Origin: Tupaia tana
Taxonomy: Eukaryota > Chordata > Mammalia > Scandentia > Tupaiidae
DNA length: 64,000 bases
Reading direction: 5' to 3'
Assembly: GCA_026018925.1 (NCBI GenBank)
Contig: JAKSZU010000137.1
Span: 462,333 to 526,332 of the forward strand
The notes under the pieces were generated by a model. That model did no database searches, was not told the DNA's origin, and was given only the letters and a program-made list of their open reading frames with translations. Numbering within the stretch: position 1 is the stretch's first letter; each line of letters starts with the position of its first letter. Shown here piece by piece: positions 12,971 to 26,200 of this stretch. Both the position numbers and the translations under genes were made by a program.

Positions 12971-15900
12971 ATCCAGGACTGCCAGAAGGCAATAGGCTCT
13001 CCTGCAAGCCTCTGGCCAGCAAGGCACACTGAGGGAGGGTCACCTCTGACCCCCACCTCACTTCCAGACCCCCAGGCCCCAGACTCCACCTTCTAGACTA
13101 TCCAGGACTGCCAGAAGGCACTAGGCTCTCCTGCAAGCCTCTGGCCGGCAAGGGACACTGAGGGAGGGTCACCTCTGACCCCCACCTCACTTCCAGACCC
13201 CCAGGCCCCAGACTCCACCTTCTAGGTAGGTAGCCAGGATTTCCTTGAGGCGGTTTTTTTTTCTCTCTTGAAACCCCTGCATTCCCTTGTTAACACCTAG
13301 CTCTCCTTCTCCCCCCAGACAGTCCAGGACTGCCAGAAGGCAATAGGCTCTCCTGCAAGCCTCTGGCTTTCAAGGGACACTGAGGGAGGGTCACCTCTGA
13401 CCCCCACCTCACTTCCAGACACCCAGGCCCCAGACTCCACCTTCTAGGTAGGTAGCCAGGATTTCCTTGATGCGGTTTTTTTTTTCTCTCTTGAAACCCA
13501 TGCATTCCCTTGTTAACACCTAGCTCTCCTTCTTCCCCCAGACTGTCCAGGACTGCCAGAAGGCAATAGGCACTCCTGCAAGCCTCTGGCCGGCAAGGGA
13601 CACTGAGGGAGTGTCACCTCTGACCCCCACCTCACTTCCAGCCCTCCAGGCCCCAGACTCCACCTTCGAAACATTCCAGGACTGCCAGAAGGCAATAGGC
13701 TCTCCTGCAAGCCTCTGGCCGGCAAGGGACACTGAAGGAGGGTCACCTCTGACCCCCACCTCACTTCCAGACGCCCAGGCCCCAGACTCCACCTTCTAGA
13801 CTATCCATGACTGCCAGAAGGGAATAGGCTCTCCTGCAAGCCTCTGGCCAGCAAGGGACACTGAGCGATGGTCACCTCTGACCCCCAGGCCCCAGACTCC
13901 ACCTTCTAGGTAGGTAGCCAGGATTTCCTTGAGGTGGTTTTTTTTTCACTCTTGAAACCCCTGCATTCCCTTGTTAACACCTAGCTCTCCTTCTCCCCCC
14001 ATACTGTCCAGGACTGCCAGAAGGCAATAGGCTCTCCTGCAAGCCTCTGGCCGGCAAGGGACACTGAGGGAGGGTCACCTCTGACCCCCACCTCACTTCC
14101 AGACCCCCAGGCCCCAGACTCCACCTTCTAGACTATCCAGGACTGCCAGAAGGCAATAGGCTCTCCTGCAAGCCTCTGGCCAGCAAGGGACACTGAGCGA
14201 GGGTCACCTCTGACCCCCACCTCACTTCCAGACCCCCAGGCCCCAGACTCCACCTTCTAGGTAGGTAGCCAGGATTTCCTTGAGGCGGTTTTTTTTTCTC
14301 TCTTGAAACCCCTGCATTCCCTTGTTAACACCTAGCTCTCCTTCTCCCCCCAGACTGTCCAGGACTGCCAGAAGGCAATAGGCTCTCCTGCAAGTCTCTG
14401 GCCGGCAAGGGACACTGAGGGAGGGTCACCTCTGACCCCCACCTCACTTCCAGACACCCAGGCCCCAGACTCCACCTTCTAGGTAGGTAGCCAGGATTTC
14501 CTTGATGCGGTTTTTTTTTCTCTCTTGAAACCCCTGCATTCCCTTGTTAACACCGAGCTCTCCTTCTCCCCCCAGACTGTCCAGGACGGCCAGAAGGCAA
14601 TAGGCTCTCCTGCAAGCCTCTGGCCGGCAAGGGACACTGAGGGAGGGTCACCTCTGACCCCCACCTCACTTCCAGACCCCAAGGCCCCAGACTCCACCTT
14701 CGAGACTATCCAGGACTGCCAGAAGGCAATAGGCTCTCCTGCAAGCCTCTGGCCGGCAAGGGACACTGAGGGAGGGTCACCTCTCACCCCCTCCTCACTT
14801 CCAGAACCCCAGGCCCCAGACTCCACCTTCTAGACTATCCAGGACTGCAGGAAGGCAATAGGCTCTCCTGCAAGCCTCTGGCCAGCAAGGGACACTGAGG
14901 GAGGGTCACCTCTGACCCCCACCTCACTTCCAGACCCCCAGGCTCCAGACTCCACCTTCTAGACTATCCAGGACTGCCAGAAGGCAATAGGCTCTCCTGC
15001 AAGCCTCTGGCCGGCAAGGGACACTGAGGGAGGGTCACCTCTGACCCCCACCTCACTTCCAGACCCCCAGGCCCCAGACTCCACCATCTAGACTATCCAG
15101 GACTGCCAGAAGGCAATAGGCTCTCCTGCAAGCCTCTGGCCGGTAAGGGACACTGAGGGAGGGTCACCTCTGACCACCACCTCACTTCCCGACCTCCAGG
15201 CCCCAGACTCCACCTTCTAGGTAGGTAGCCAGGATTTCCTTGAGGCGGTTTTTTTTTCTCTCTTGAAACCCCTGCATTCCCTTGTTAACACCTAGCTCTC
15301 CTTCTCCCCCCAGACTGTCCAGGACTGCCAGAAGGCAATAGGCTCTCCTGCAAGCCTCTGGCCAGCAAGGGACACTGAGCGAGGGTCACTTCTGACCCCC
15401 ACCTCACTTCCAGACCCCCAGGCCCCAGACTCCACCTTCTAGGTAGGTAGCCAGGATTTCCTTGAGGTGGTTTTTTTTTCTCTCTTGAAACCCCTGCATT
15501 CCCTTGTTAACATCTAGCTCTCCTTCTCCCCCCAGACTGTCCAGGACTGCCAGAAGGCAATAGGCTCTCCTGCAAGCCTCTGGCCGGCAAGGGACACTGA
15601 GGGAGGGTCACCTCTGACCCCCACCTCACTTCCAGACCCCCAGGCCCCAGACTCCAACTTCTAGACTATCCAGGACTGCCAGAAGGCAATAGGATGTCCT
15701 GCAAGCCTCTGGCCGGCAAGGGACACTGAGGGAAGGTCACCTCTGACCCCCACCTCACTTCCAGACCCCCGGGCCCCAGACTCCACCTTCTAGACTATCC
15801 AGGACTGCCAGAAGGCAATAGGCTCTCCTGCAAGCCTCTGGCCAGCAAGGGACACTGAGGGAGGGTCACCTCTGACCCCCACCTCACTTCCAGACCCCCA

Positions 15901-18900
15901 GGCCCCCGACTCCACCTTTAGACTATCCAGGACTGCCAGAAGGCAATAGGCTCTCCTGCAGCCTCTGGCCGGTAAGGGACACTGAGGGAGGGTCACCTCT
16001 GACCCCCACCTCACTTCCCTACCCCCAGGACCCAGACTCCACCTTCTAGGTAGGTAGCCAGGATTTCCTTGAGGCGGTTTTTTTTTTCTCTCTTGAAACC
16101 CCTGCATTCCCTTGTTAACACCTAGCTCTCCTTCTCCCCCCAGACTGTCCAGGACTGCCAGAAGGCAATAGGCTCTCCTGCAAGCCTCTGGCCGGCAAGG
16201 GACACTGAGGGAGGGTCACCTCTGACCCCCACCTCACTTCCAGATCCCCAGGCCCCAGACTCCACCTTCTAGACTATCCAGGACTGCCAGAAGGCAATAG
16301 GCTCTCCTGCAAGCCTCTGGCCATCAAGGGACACTGAGCGAGGGTCACCTCTGACCTCCACCTCACTTCCAGACCCCCAGGCCCCAGACTCCACCTTCTA
16401 GGTAGGTAGCCAGGATTTCCTTCAGGCGGTTTTTTTTTTTTCTCTCTTGAAACCCCTGCATTCCCTTGTTAACACCTAGCTCTCCTTCTCCCCCCAGACT
16501 GTCCAGGACGGCCAGAAGGCAATAGGCTCTCCTGCAAGACTCTGGCCGGCAAGGGACACTGAGGGAGGGTCACCTCTGACCCCCACCTCACTTCCAGACC
16601 CCCAGGCCCCAGACTCCACCTTCTAGGTAGGTAGCCAAGATTTCCTTGAGGCGGTTTTTTTTTTTTCTCTCTTGAAACCCCTGCATTCCCTTGTTAACAC
16701 CTAGCTCTCCTTCTCCCCCGAGACTGTCCAGGACTGCCAGAAGGCAATAGGCTCTCCTGCAAGCCTCTGGCCGGCAAGGAACACTGAGGGAGGGTCACCT
16801 CTGACCCCCACCTCACTTCCTGTCCCCCAGGCCCCAGACTCCACCTTCTAGACTATCCAGGACTGCCAGAAGGCAATAAGCTCTCCTGCAAGCCTCTGGC
16901 CGGCAAGGGACACTGAGGGAGGGTCACCTCTGACCCCAACCACACTTCCAGACCCCCAGACCCCAGACTCCACCTTCTAGACTATCCAGGACTGCCAGAA
17001 GGCAATAGGCTCTCCTGCAAGCCTATGGCCGGCAAGGGACACTGAGGGAGGGTCACCTCTGACCCCCACCTCACTTCCAGACCCCCAGGCCCCAGACTCC
17101 ACCTTCTAGGTAGGAAGCCAGGATTTCCTTGAGGCGTTTTTTTTTTTCTCTCTTGAAACCCCTGCATTCCCTTGTTAACACCTAGCTCTCCTTCTCTCCC
17201 CAGACTGTCCAGGACTGCCAGAAGGCAATAGGCTCTCCTGCAAGCCTCTGGCCGGCAAGGGACACTGAGGGAGGGACACCTCTGACCCCCACCTCACTTC
17301 CAGACCCCGAGGCCCCAGACTCCACCTTCTAGACTATCCAGGACTGCCATAAGGCAAAAGTCTCTCTTGCAAGCTTCTGGCCGGCAAGGGACACTGAGGG
17401 AGGGTCACCTCTCACCCCCTCCTCACTTCCAGAACCCCAGGCCCCAGACTACACCTTCTAGACTATCCAGGACTGCCAGAAGGCAATAGGCTCTCCTGCA
17501 AGCCTCTGGCCAGCAAGGGACACTGAGGGAGGGTCACCTCTGACCCCCACCTCACTTCCAGAACCCCAGGCCCCAGACTCCACCTTCTAGACTATCCAGG
17601 ACTGCCAGAAGGCAATAGGCTCTCCTGCAAGCCTCTGGCCGGCAAGGGACACTGAGGGAGGGTCACCTCTGACCCCCACCTCACTTCCAGCACTCCAGGC
17701 CCCAGACTCCACCTTCTAGGTAGGTAGCCAGGATATCCTTGAGGCGGTTTTTTTTTCTCTCTTGAAACCCCTGCATTCCCTTGTTAACACCTAGCTCTCC
17801 TTCTCCCCCCAGACAGTCCAGGACTGCCAGAAGGCAATAGGCTCTCCTGCAAGCCTCTGGCCGGCAAGGGACACTGAGGGAGGGTCACCTCTGACCCCCA
17901 CCTCACTTCCCGACCCCCAGGCCCCAGACTCCACATTCTAGGTAGGTAGCCAGGATTTCCTTGATGCGGTTTTTTTTTCTCTCTTGAAACCCATGCATTC
18001 CCTTGTTAACACCTAGCTCTCCTTCTCCCCCCAGACTGTCCAGGACTGCCAGAAGGCAATAGGTTCTCCTGCAAGCCTCTGGCCGGCAAGGGACACTGAG
18101 GGAGTGTCACCTCTGACCCCCACCTCACGTCCAGCCCTCCAGGCCCCAGACTCCACCTTCTAAACTATCCAGGACTGCCAGAAGGCAATAGGCTCTCCGG
18201 CAAGCCTCTGGCCGGCAAGGGACACTGAGGGAGGGTCACCTCTGACCCCCACCTCACTTCCAGACCCCCAGGCCCCAGACTCCACCTTCTAGACTATCCA
18301 GGACTGCCAGAAGGCAATAGGCTCTCCTGCAAGCCTCTGGCCAGCAAGGGACACTGAGGGAGGGTCACCTCTGACCCCCACCTCACTTCCAGACCCCCAG
18401 GCCCCAGACTCCACCTTCTAGACTATCCAGGACTGCCAGAAGGCACTAGGCTCTCCTGCAAGCCTCTGGCCGGTAAGGGACACTGAGGGAGGGTCACCTC
18501 TGACCACCACCTCACTTCCCGACCCCCAGGCCCCAGACTCCACCTTCTAGGTATGTAGCCAGGATTTCCTTGAGGCGGTTTTTTTTTTCTCTCTTGAAAC
18601 CCATGCATTCCCTTGTTAACACCTAGCTCTCCTTCTCTCCCCAGACTGTCCAGGACTGCCAGAAGGCAATAGGCTCTAATGCAAGCCTCTGGCCGGCAAG
18701 GGACACTGAGGGAGCGTCACCTCTGACCCCCACCTCACTTCCAGACCCCCAGGCCCCAGACTCCACATTCTAGATTATCCAGGACTGCCAGAAGGCAATA
18801 GGCTCTCCTGCAAGCCTCTGGCCGCCAAGGGACACTGAGGGAGGGTCACCTCTGACCCCCACCTCACTTCCAGACCCCCAGGCCCCAGACTCCACCTTCT

Positions 18901-20270
18901 AGACTATCCAGGATTGCCAGAAGGAAATAGGATCTCCTGCAAGCCTCTGGCCGGCAAGGGACACTGAGGGAGGGTCACCTCTGACCCCCACCTCACTTTC
19001 AGACCCCCAGGCCCCAGACTCCACCTTCTAGGTAGGTAGCCAGGATATCCTTGAGGCGGTTTTTTTTTTCTCTCTTGAAACCCCTGCATTCCCTTGTTAA
19101 CACCTAGCTCTCCTTCTCCCCCCAGACAGTCCAGGACTGCCAGAAGGCAATAGGCTCTCCTGCAAGCCTCTGGCCAGCAAGGGACACTGAGGGAGGGTCA
19201 CCTCTGACCCCCACCTCACTTCCCGACCCCCAGGCCCCAGACTCCACATTCTAGGTAGGTAGCCAGGATTTCATTGATGCGGTTTTTTTTTTCTCTCTTG
19301 AAACCCATGCATTCCCTTGTTAACACCTAGCTCTCCTTCTTCCCCCAGACTGTCCAGGACTGCCAGAAGGCAATAGGCTCTCCTGCAAGCCTCTGGCCGG
19401 CAAGGGACACTGAGGGAGTGTCACCTCTGACCCCCACCTCACTTCCAGCCCTCCAGGCCCCAGACTCCACCTTCTAAACTATCCAGGACTGCCAGAAGGC
19501 AATAGGCTCTCCTGCAAGCCTCTGGCCGGCAAGGGACACTGAGGGAGGGTCACCTCTGACCCCCACCTCGCTTCCAGACCCCCAGGCCCCAGACTCCACC
19601 TTCTAGACTATCCATGACTGCCAGAAGGCAATAGGCTCTCCTGCAAGCCTCTGGCCAGCAAGGGACACTGAGCGAGTGTCACCTCTGACCCCCACCTCAC
19701 TTCCAGACCCCCAGGCCCCAGACTCCACCTTCTAGGTAGGTAGCCAGGATTTCCTTGAGGTGGTTTTTTTTTTTAACTCTTAAAACCCCTGCATTCCCTT
19801 GTTAACACCTAGCTCTCCTTCTCCCCCCAGACTGTCCAGGACTGCCAGAAGGCAATAGGCTCTCCTGCAAGCCTCTGGCCGGCAAGGGACACTGAGGGAG
19901 GGTCACCTCTGTCCCCCACCTCACTTCCAGACCCCCAGGCCCCAGACTCCACCTTCTAGACTATCCAGGACTGCCAGAAGGCAATAGGCTCTCCTGCAAG
20001 CCTCTGGCCGGCAAGGGACACTGAGGGAGGGTCACCTCTGACCCCCACCTCACTTCCAGACCCCCAGGCCCCAGACTCCACCTTCTAGGTAGGTAGCCAG
20101 GATTTCCTTGAGGCAGTTTTTTTTTCTCTCTTGAAACCCCTGCATTCCCTTGTTAACACCTAGCTCTCCTTCTCCCCCCAGACTGTCCAGGACTGCCAGA
20201 AGGCAATAGGCTCTCCTGCAAGTCTCTGGCCGGCAAGGGACACTGAGGGAGGGTCACCTCTGACCCCCAC
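11860..20270 (+). repeat. Copy A of a tandem segmental duplication (~8.4 kb)
   Basis: This segment is repeated immediately downstream (about 20.27-27.75 kb). Offsets step from 8,397 bp (modules 12172 and 20569) to 7,566 bp (13226 and 20791), then 7,585 bp, then about 7,487 bp, so the copies differ by block-sized indels. Shared markers include a read-through TTCGAG (about 14700 and 22285), the paired small deletions near 15917 and 15958, the AAAGTCTCTCTTGC variant (about 17357 and 25548), and donor GTATGT (18551 and 26039). Both limits are approximate because the modules are nearly identical. Confidence 0.85.
13800..13909 (+). repeat. 129-bp module shortened to 110 bp
   Basis: This copy lacks 19 bp between two GACCCCCA motifs, reading CTCTGACCCCCAGGCC where normal copies have a second GACCCCCA 19 bases further on. 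The equivalent copy in the duplicated segment (about 21366-21494) is full length. The loss therefore happened after the 8-kb duplication, and slippage between the short direct repeats is the simplest route. Confidence 0.9.
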
Positions 20271-23200
20271 CTCACTTCCAGACCCCCAGGCCCCAGACTC
20301 CACCTTCTAGACTATCCAGGACTGCCAGAAGGCAATAGGCTCTCCTGCAAGCCTTTGGCCAGCAAGGGACACTGAGGGAGGGTCACCTCTGACCCCCACC
20401 TCACTTCCAGAACCCCAGGCCCCAGACTCCACCTTCTAGACTATCCAGGACTGCCAGAAGGCAATAGGCTCTCCTGCAAGCCTCTGGCCGGCAAGGGACA
20501 CTGAGGGAGGGTCACCTCTGACCCCCACCGCACTTCCCGACCCCCAGGCACCAGACTCCACCTTCTAGGTAGGTAGCCAGGATTTCCTTGAGGCGTTTTT
20601 TTTTTCTCTCTTGAAACCCCTGCATTCCCTTGTTAACACCTAGCTCTCCTTCTCTCCCCAGACTGTCCAGGACTGCTAGAAGGCAATAGGCTCTCCTGAA
20701 AGCCTCTGGCCGGCAAGGGACACTGAGGGAGGGTCACCTCTGACCCCCACCTCACTTCCAGACCCCCAGGCCCCAGACTCCACCTTCTAGGTAGGTAGCC
20801 AGGATTTCCTTGAGGCGGTTTTTTTTTTCTCTCTTGAAACCCCTGCATTCCCTTGTTAACACCTAGCTCTCCTTCTCCCCCCAGACAGTCCAGGACTGCC
20901 AGAAGGCAATAGGCTCTCCTGCAAGCCTCTGGCTGGCAAGGGACACTGAGGGAGGGTCACCTCTGACCCCCACCTCACTTCCAGACACCCAGGCCCCAGA
21001 CTCCACCTTCTAGGTAGGTAGCCAGGATTTCCTTGATGCGGTTTTTTTTTTCTCTCTTGAAACCCATGCATTCCCTTGTTAACACCTAGCTCTCCTTCTT
21101 CCCCCAGACTGTCCAGGACTGCCAGAAGGCAATAGGCACTCCTGCAAGCCTCTGGCCGGCAAGGGACACTGAGGGAGTGTCACCTCTGACCCCCACCTCA
21201 CTTCCAGCCCTCCAGGCCCCAGACTCCACCTTCTAAACATTCCAGGACTGCCAGAAGGCAATAGGCTCTCCTGCAAGCCTCTGGCCGGCAAGGGACACTG
21301 AAGGAGGGTCACCTCTGACCCCCACCTCACTTCCAGACCCCCAGGCCCCAGACTCCACCTTCTAGACTATCCATGACTGCCAGAAGGGAATAGGCTCTCC
21401 TGCAAGCCTCTGGCCAGCAAGGGACACTGAGCGATGGTCACCTCTGACCCCCACCTCACTTCCAGACCCCCAGGCCCCAGACTCCACCTTCTAGGTAGGT
21501 AGCCAGGATTTCCTTGAGGTGGTTTTTTTTTCACTCTTGAAACCCCTGCATTCCCTTGTTAACACCTAGCTCTCCTTCTCCCCCCAGACTGTCCAGGACT
21601 GCCAGAAGGCAATAGGCTCTCCTGCAAGCCTCTGGCCGGCAAGGGACACTGAGGGAGGGTCACCTCTGACCCCCACCTCACTTCCAGACCCCCAGGCCCC
21701 AGACTCCACCTTCTAGACTATCCAGGACTGCCAGAAGGCAATAGGCTCTCCTGCAAGCCTCTGGCCAGCAAGGGACACTGAGCGAGGGTCACCTCTGACC
21801 CCCACCTCACTTCCAGACCCCCAGGCCCCAGACTCCACCTTCTAGGTAGGTAGCCAGGATTTCCTTGAGGCGGTTTTTTTTTCTCTCTTGAAACCCCTGC
21901 ATTCCCTTGTTAACACCTAGCTCTCCTTCTCCCCCCAGACTGTTCAGGACTGCCAGAAGGCAATAGGCTCTCCTGCAAGTCTCTGGCCGGCAAGGGACAC
22001 TGAGGGAGGGTCACCTCTGACCCCCACCTCACTTCCAGACACCCAGGCCCCAGACTCCACCTTCTAGGTAGGTAGCCAGGATTTCCTTGATGCGGTTTTT
22101 TTTTCTCTCTTGAAACCCCTGCATTCCCTTGTTAACACCGAGCTCTCCTTCTCCCCCCAGACTGTCCAGGACGGCCAGAAGGCAATAGGCTCTCCTGCAA
22201 GCCTCTGGCCGGCAAGGGACACTGAGGGAGGGTCACCTCTGACCCCCACCTCACTTCCAGACCCCAAGGCCCCAGACTCCACCTTCGAGACTATCCAGGA
22301 CTGCCAGAAGGCAATAGGCTCTCCTGCAAGCCTCTGGCCGGCAAGGGACACTGAGGGAGGGTCACCTCTCACCCCCTCCTCACTTCCAGAACCCCAGGCC
22401 CCAGACTCCACCTTCTAGACTATCCAGGACTGCAGGAAGGCAATAGGCTCTCCTGCAAGCCTCTGGCCAGCAAGGGACACTGAGGGAGGGTCACCTCTGA
22501 CCCCCACCTCACTTCCAGACCCCCAGGCCCCAGACTCCACCTTCTAGACTATCCAGGACTGCCAGAAGGCAATAGGCTCTCCTGCAAGCCTCTGGCCGGC
22601 AAGGGACACTGAGGGAGCGTCACCTCTGACCCCCACCTCACTTCCAGACCCCCAGGCCTCAGACTCCACCTTCTAGACTATCCAGGACTGCCAGAAGGCA
22701 ATAGGCTCTCCTGCAAGCCTCTGGCCGGTAAGGGACACTGAGGGAGGGTCACCTCTGACCCCCACCTCACTTCCCGACCTCCAGGCCCCAGACTCCACCT
22801 TCTAGGTAGGTAGCCAGGATTTCCTTGAGGCGGTTTTTTTTCTCTCTTGAAACCCCTGCATTCCCTTGTTAACACCTAGCTCTCCTTCTCCCCCCAGACT
22901 GTCCAGGACTGCCAGAAGGCAATAGGCTCTCCTGCAAGCCTCTGGCCAGCAAGGGACACTGAGCGAGGGTCACTTCTGACCCCCACCTCACTTCCAGACC
23001 CCCAGGCCCCAGACTCCACCTTCTAGGTAGGTAGCCAGGATTTCCTTGAGGTGGTTTTTTTTTCTCTCTTGAAACCCCTGCATTCCCTTGTTAACACCTA
23101 GCTCTCCTTCTCCCCCCAGACTGTCCAGGACTGCCAGAAGGCAATAGGCTCTCCTGCAAGCCTCTGGCCGGCAAGGGACACTGAGGGAGGGTCACCTCTG

Positions 23201-26200
23201 ACCCCCACCTCACTTCCAGACCCCCAGGCCCCAGACTCCAACTTCTAGACTATCCAGGACTGCCAGAAGGCAATAGGCTGTCCTGCAAGCCTCTGGCCGA
23301 CAAGGGACACTGAGGGAAGGTCACCTCTGACCCCCACCTCACTTCCAGACCCCCGGGCCCCAGACTCCACCTTCTAGACTATCCAGGACTGCCAGAAGGC
23401 AATAGGCTCTCCTGCAAGCCTCTGGCCAGCAAGGGACACTGAGGGAGGGTCACCTCTGACCCCCACCTCACTTCCAGACCCCCAGGCCCCCGACTCCACC
23501 TTTAGACTATCCAGGACTGCCAGAAGGCAATAGGCTCTCCTGCAGCCTCTGGCCGGTAAGGGACACTGAGGGAGGGTCACCTCTGACCCCCACCTCACTT
23601 CCCGACCCCCAGGACCCAGACTCCACCTTCTAGGTAGGTAGCCAGGATTTCCTTGAGGCGGTTTTTTTTTCTCTCTTGAAACCCCTGCATTCCCTTGTTA
23701 ACACCTAGCTCTCCTTCTCCCCCCAGACTGTCCAGGACTGCCAGAAGGCAATAGGCTCTCCTGCAAGCCTCTGGCCGGCAAGGGACACTGAGGGAGGGTC
23801 ACCTCTGACCCCCACCTCACTTCCAGACGCCCAGGCCCCAGACTCCACCTTCTAGACTATCCAGGACTGCCAGAAGGCAATAGGCTCTCCTGCAAGCCTC
23901 TGGCCATCAAGGGACACTGAGCGAGGGTCACCTCTGACCTCCACCTCACTTCCAGACCCCCAGGCCCCAGACTCCACCTTCTAGGTAGGTAGCCAGGATT
24001 TCCTTCAGGCGGTTTTTTTTTTTCTCTCTTGAAACCCCTGCATTCCCTTGTTAACACCTAGCTCTCCTTCTCCCCCCAGACTGTCCAGGACGGCCAGAAG
24101 GCAATAGGCTCTCCTGCAAGACTCTGGCCGGCAAGGGACACTGAGGGAGGGTCACCTCTGACCCCCACCTCACTTCCAGACCCCCAGGCCCCAGACTCCA
24201 CCTTCTAGGTAGGTAGTCAAGATTTCCTTGAGGCGGTTTTTTTTTTTTTCTCTCTTGAAACCCCTGCATTCCCTTGTTAACACCTAGCTCTCCTTCTCCC
24301 CCGAGACTGTCCAGGACTGCCAGAAGGCAATAGGCTCTCCTGCAAGCCTCTGGCCGGCAAGGAACACTGAGGGAGGGTCACCTCTGACCCCCACCTCACT
24401 TCCTGTCCCCCAGGCCCCAGACTCCACCTTCTAGACTATCCAGGACTGCCAGAAGGCAATAAGCTCTCCTGCAAGCCTCTGGCCGGCAAGGGACACTGAG
24501 GGAGGGTCACCTCTGACCCCAACCTCACTTCCAGACCCCCAGACCCCAGACTCCACCTTCTAGACTATCCAGGACTGCCAGAAGGCAATAGGCTCTCCTG
24601 CAAGCCTATGGCCGGCAAGGGACACTGAGGGAGGGTCACCTCTGACCCCCACCTCACTTCCAGACCCCCAGGCCCCAGACTCCACCTTCTAGGTAGGTAG
24701 CCAGGATTTCCTTGAGGCGTTTTTTTTTTTCTCTCTTGAAACCCCTGCATTCCCTTGTTAACACCTAGCTCTCCTTCTCCCCCAAGACTGTCCAGGACGG
24801 CCAGAAGGCAATAGGCTCTCCTGCAAGCCTCTGGCCGGCAAGGGACACTGAGGGAGGGTCACCTCTGACCCCCACCTCACTTCCAGACCACCAGACCCCA
24901 GACTCCACCTTCTAGACTATCCAGGACTGCCAGAAGGCAATAGGCTCTCCTGCAAGCCTCTGGCCGGCAAGGGACACAGAGGGAGGGTCACCTCTGACCC
25001 CCACCTCACTTCCAGACCCCCAGGCCCCAACTCCACCTTCTAGACTATCCAGGACTGCCAGAAGGCAATAGGCTCTCCTGCAAGCCTTTGGCCAGCAAGG
25101 GACACTGCGGAGGGTCACCTCTGACCCCCACCTCACTTCCAGAACCCCAGGCCCCAGACTCCACCTTCTAGACTATCCAGGACTGCCAGAAGGCAATAGG
25201 CTCTCCTGCAAGCCTCTGGCCGGCAAGGGACACTGAGGGAGGGTCACCTCTGACCCCCACCCCACTTCCCGACACCCAGGAACCAGACTCCACCTTCTAG
25301 GTAGGTAGCCAGGATTTCCTTGAGGCGGTTTTTTTTTCTCTCTTGAAACCCCTGCATTCCCTTGTTAACACCTAGCTCTCCTTCTCTCCCCAGACTGTCC
25401 AGGACTGCCAGAAGGCAATAGGCTCTCCTGCAAGCCTCTGGCCGGCAAGGGACACTGAGGGAGGGTCACCTCTGACCCCCACCTCACTTCCAGACCCCGA
25501 GGCCCCAGACTCAACCTTCTAGACTATCCAGGACTGCCATAAGGCAAAAGTCTCTCTTGCAAGCTTCTGGCCGGCAAGGGACACTGAGGGAGGGTCACCT
25601 CTCACCCCCTCCTCACTTCCAGAACCCCAGGCCCCAGACTACACCTTCTAGACTATCCAGGACTGCCAGAAGGAAATAGGCTCTCCTGCAAGCCTCTGGC
25701 CAGCAAGGGACACTGAGGGAGGGTCACCTCTGACCCCCACCTCACTTCCAGAACCCCAGGCCCCAGACTCCACCTTCTAGACTATCCAGGACTGCCAGAA
25801 GGCAATAGGCTCTCCTGCAAGCCTCTGGCCGGCAAGGGACACTGAGGGAGGGTCACCTCTGACCCCCACCTCACTTCCAGACCCCCGGGCCCCAGACTCC
25901 ACCGTCTAGACTATCCAGGACTGCCAGAAGGCACTAGGCTCTCCTGCAAGCCTCTGGCCGGTAAGGGACACAGAGGGAGGGTCACCTCTGACCACCACCT
26001 CACTTCCCGACCCCCAGGCCCCAGACTCCACCTTCTAGGTATGTAGCCAGGATTTCCTTGAGGCGGTTTTTTTTTTCTCTCTTGAAACCCCTGCATTCCC
26101 TTGTTAACACCTAGCTCTCCTTCTCTCCCCAGACTGTCCAGGACTGCCAGAAGGCAATAGGCTCTAATGCAAGCCTCTGGCCGGCAAGGGACACTGAGGG

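Noticed and set aside
14479-14833. Open frames of 60-115 codons on both strands across the array, some joined where TTCTAG became TTCGAG (about 13670, 14700, 22285).
   Set aside because: They are by-products of a C-rich, TA-poor repeat whose length is a multiple of three. Frames open on both strands at once, close at the palindromic CTAG in nearly every module, and share no start or splice context.
17110-26039. Apparent exact loss of one intron-like module between copies A and B (offset change of 95 bp with the same number of 129-bp modules).
   Set aside because: Private variants show that 17110 pairs with 25301, not 24693. Two different block deletions, one per copy, happen to leave equal module totals.
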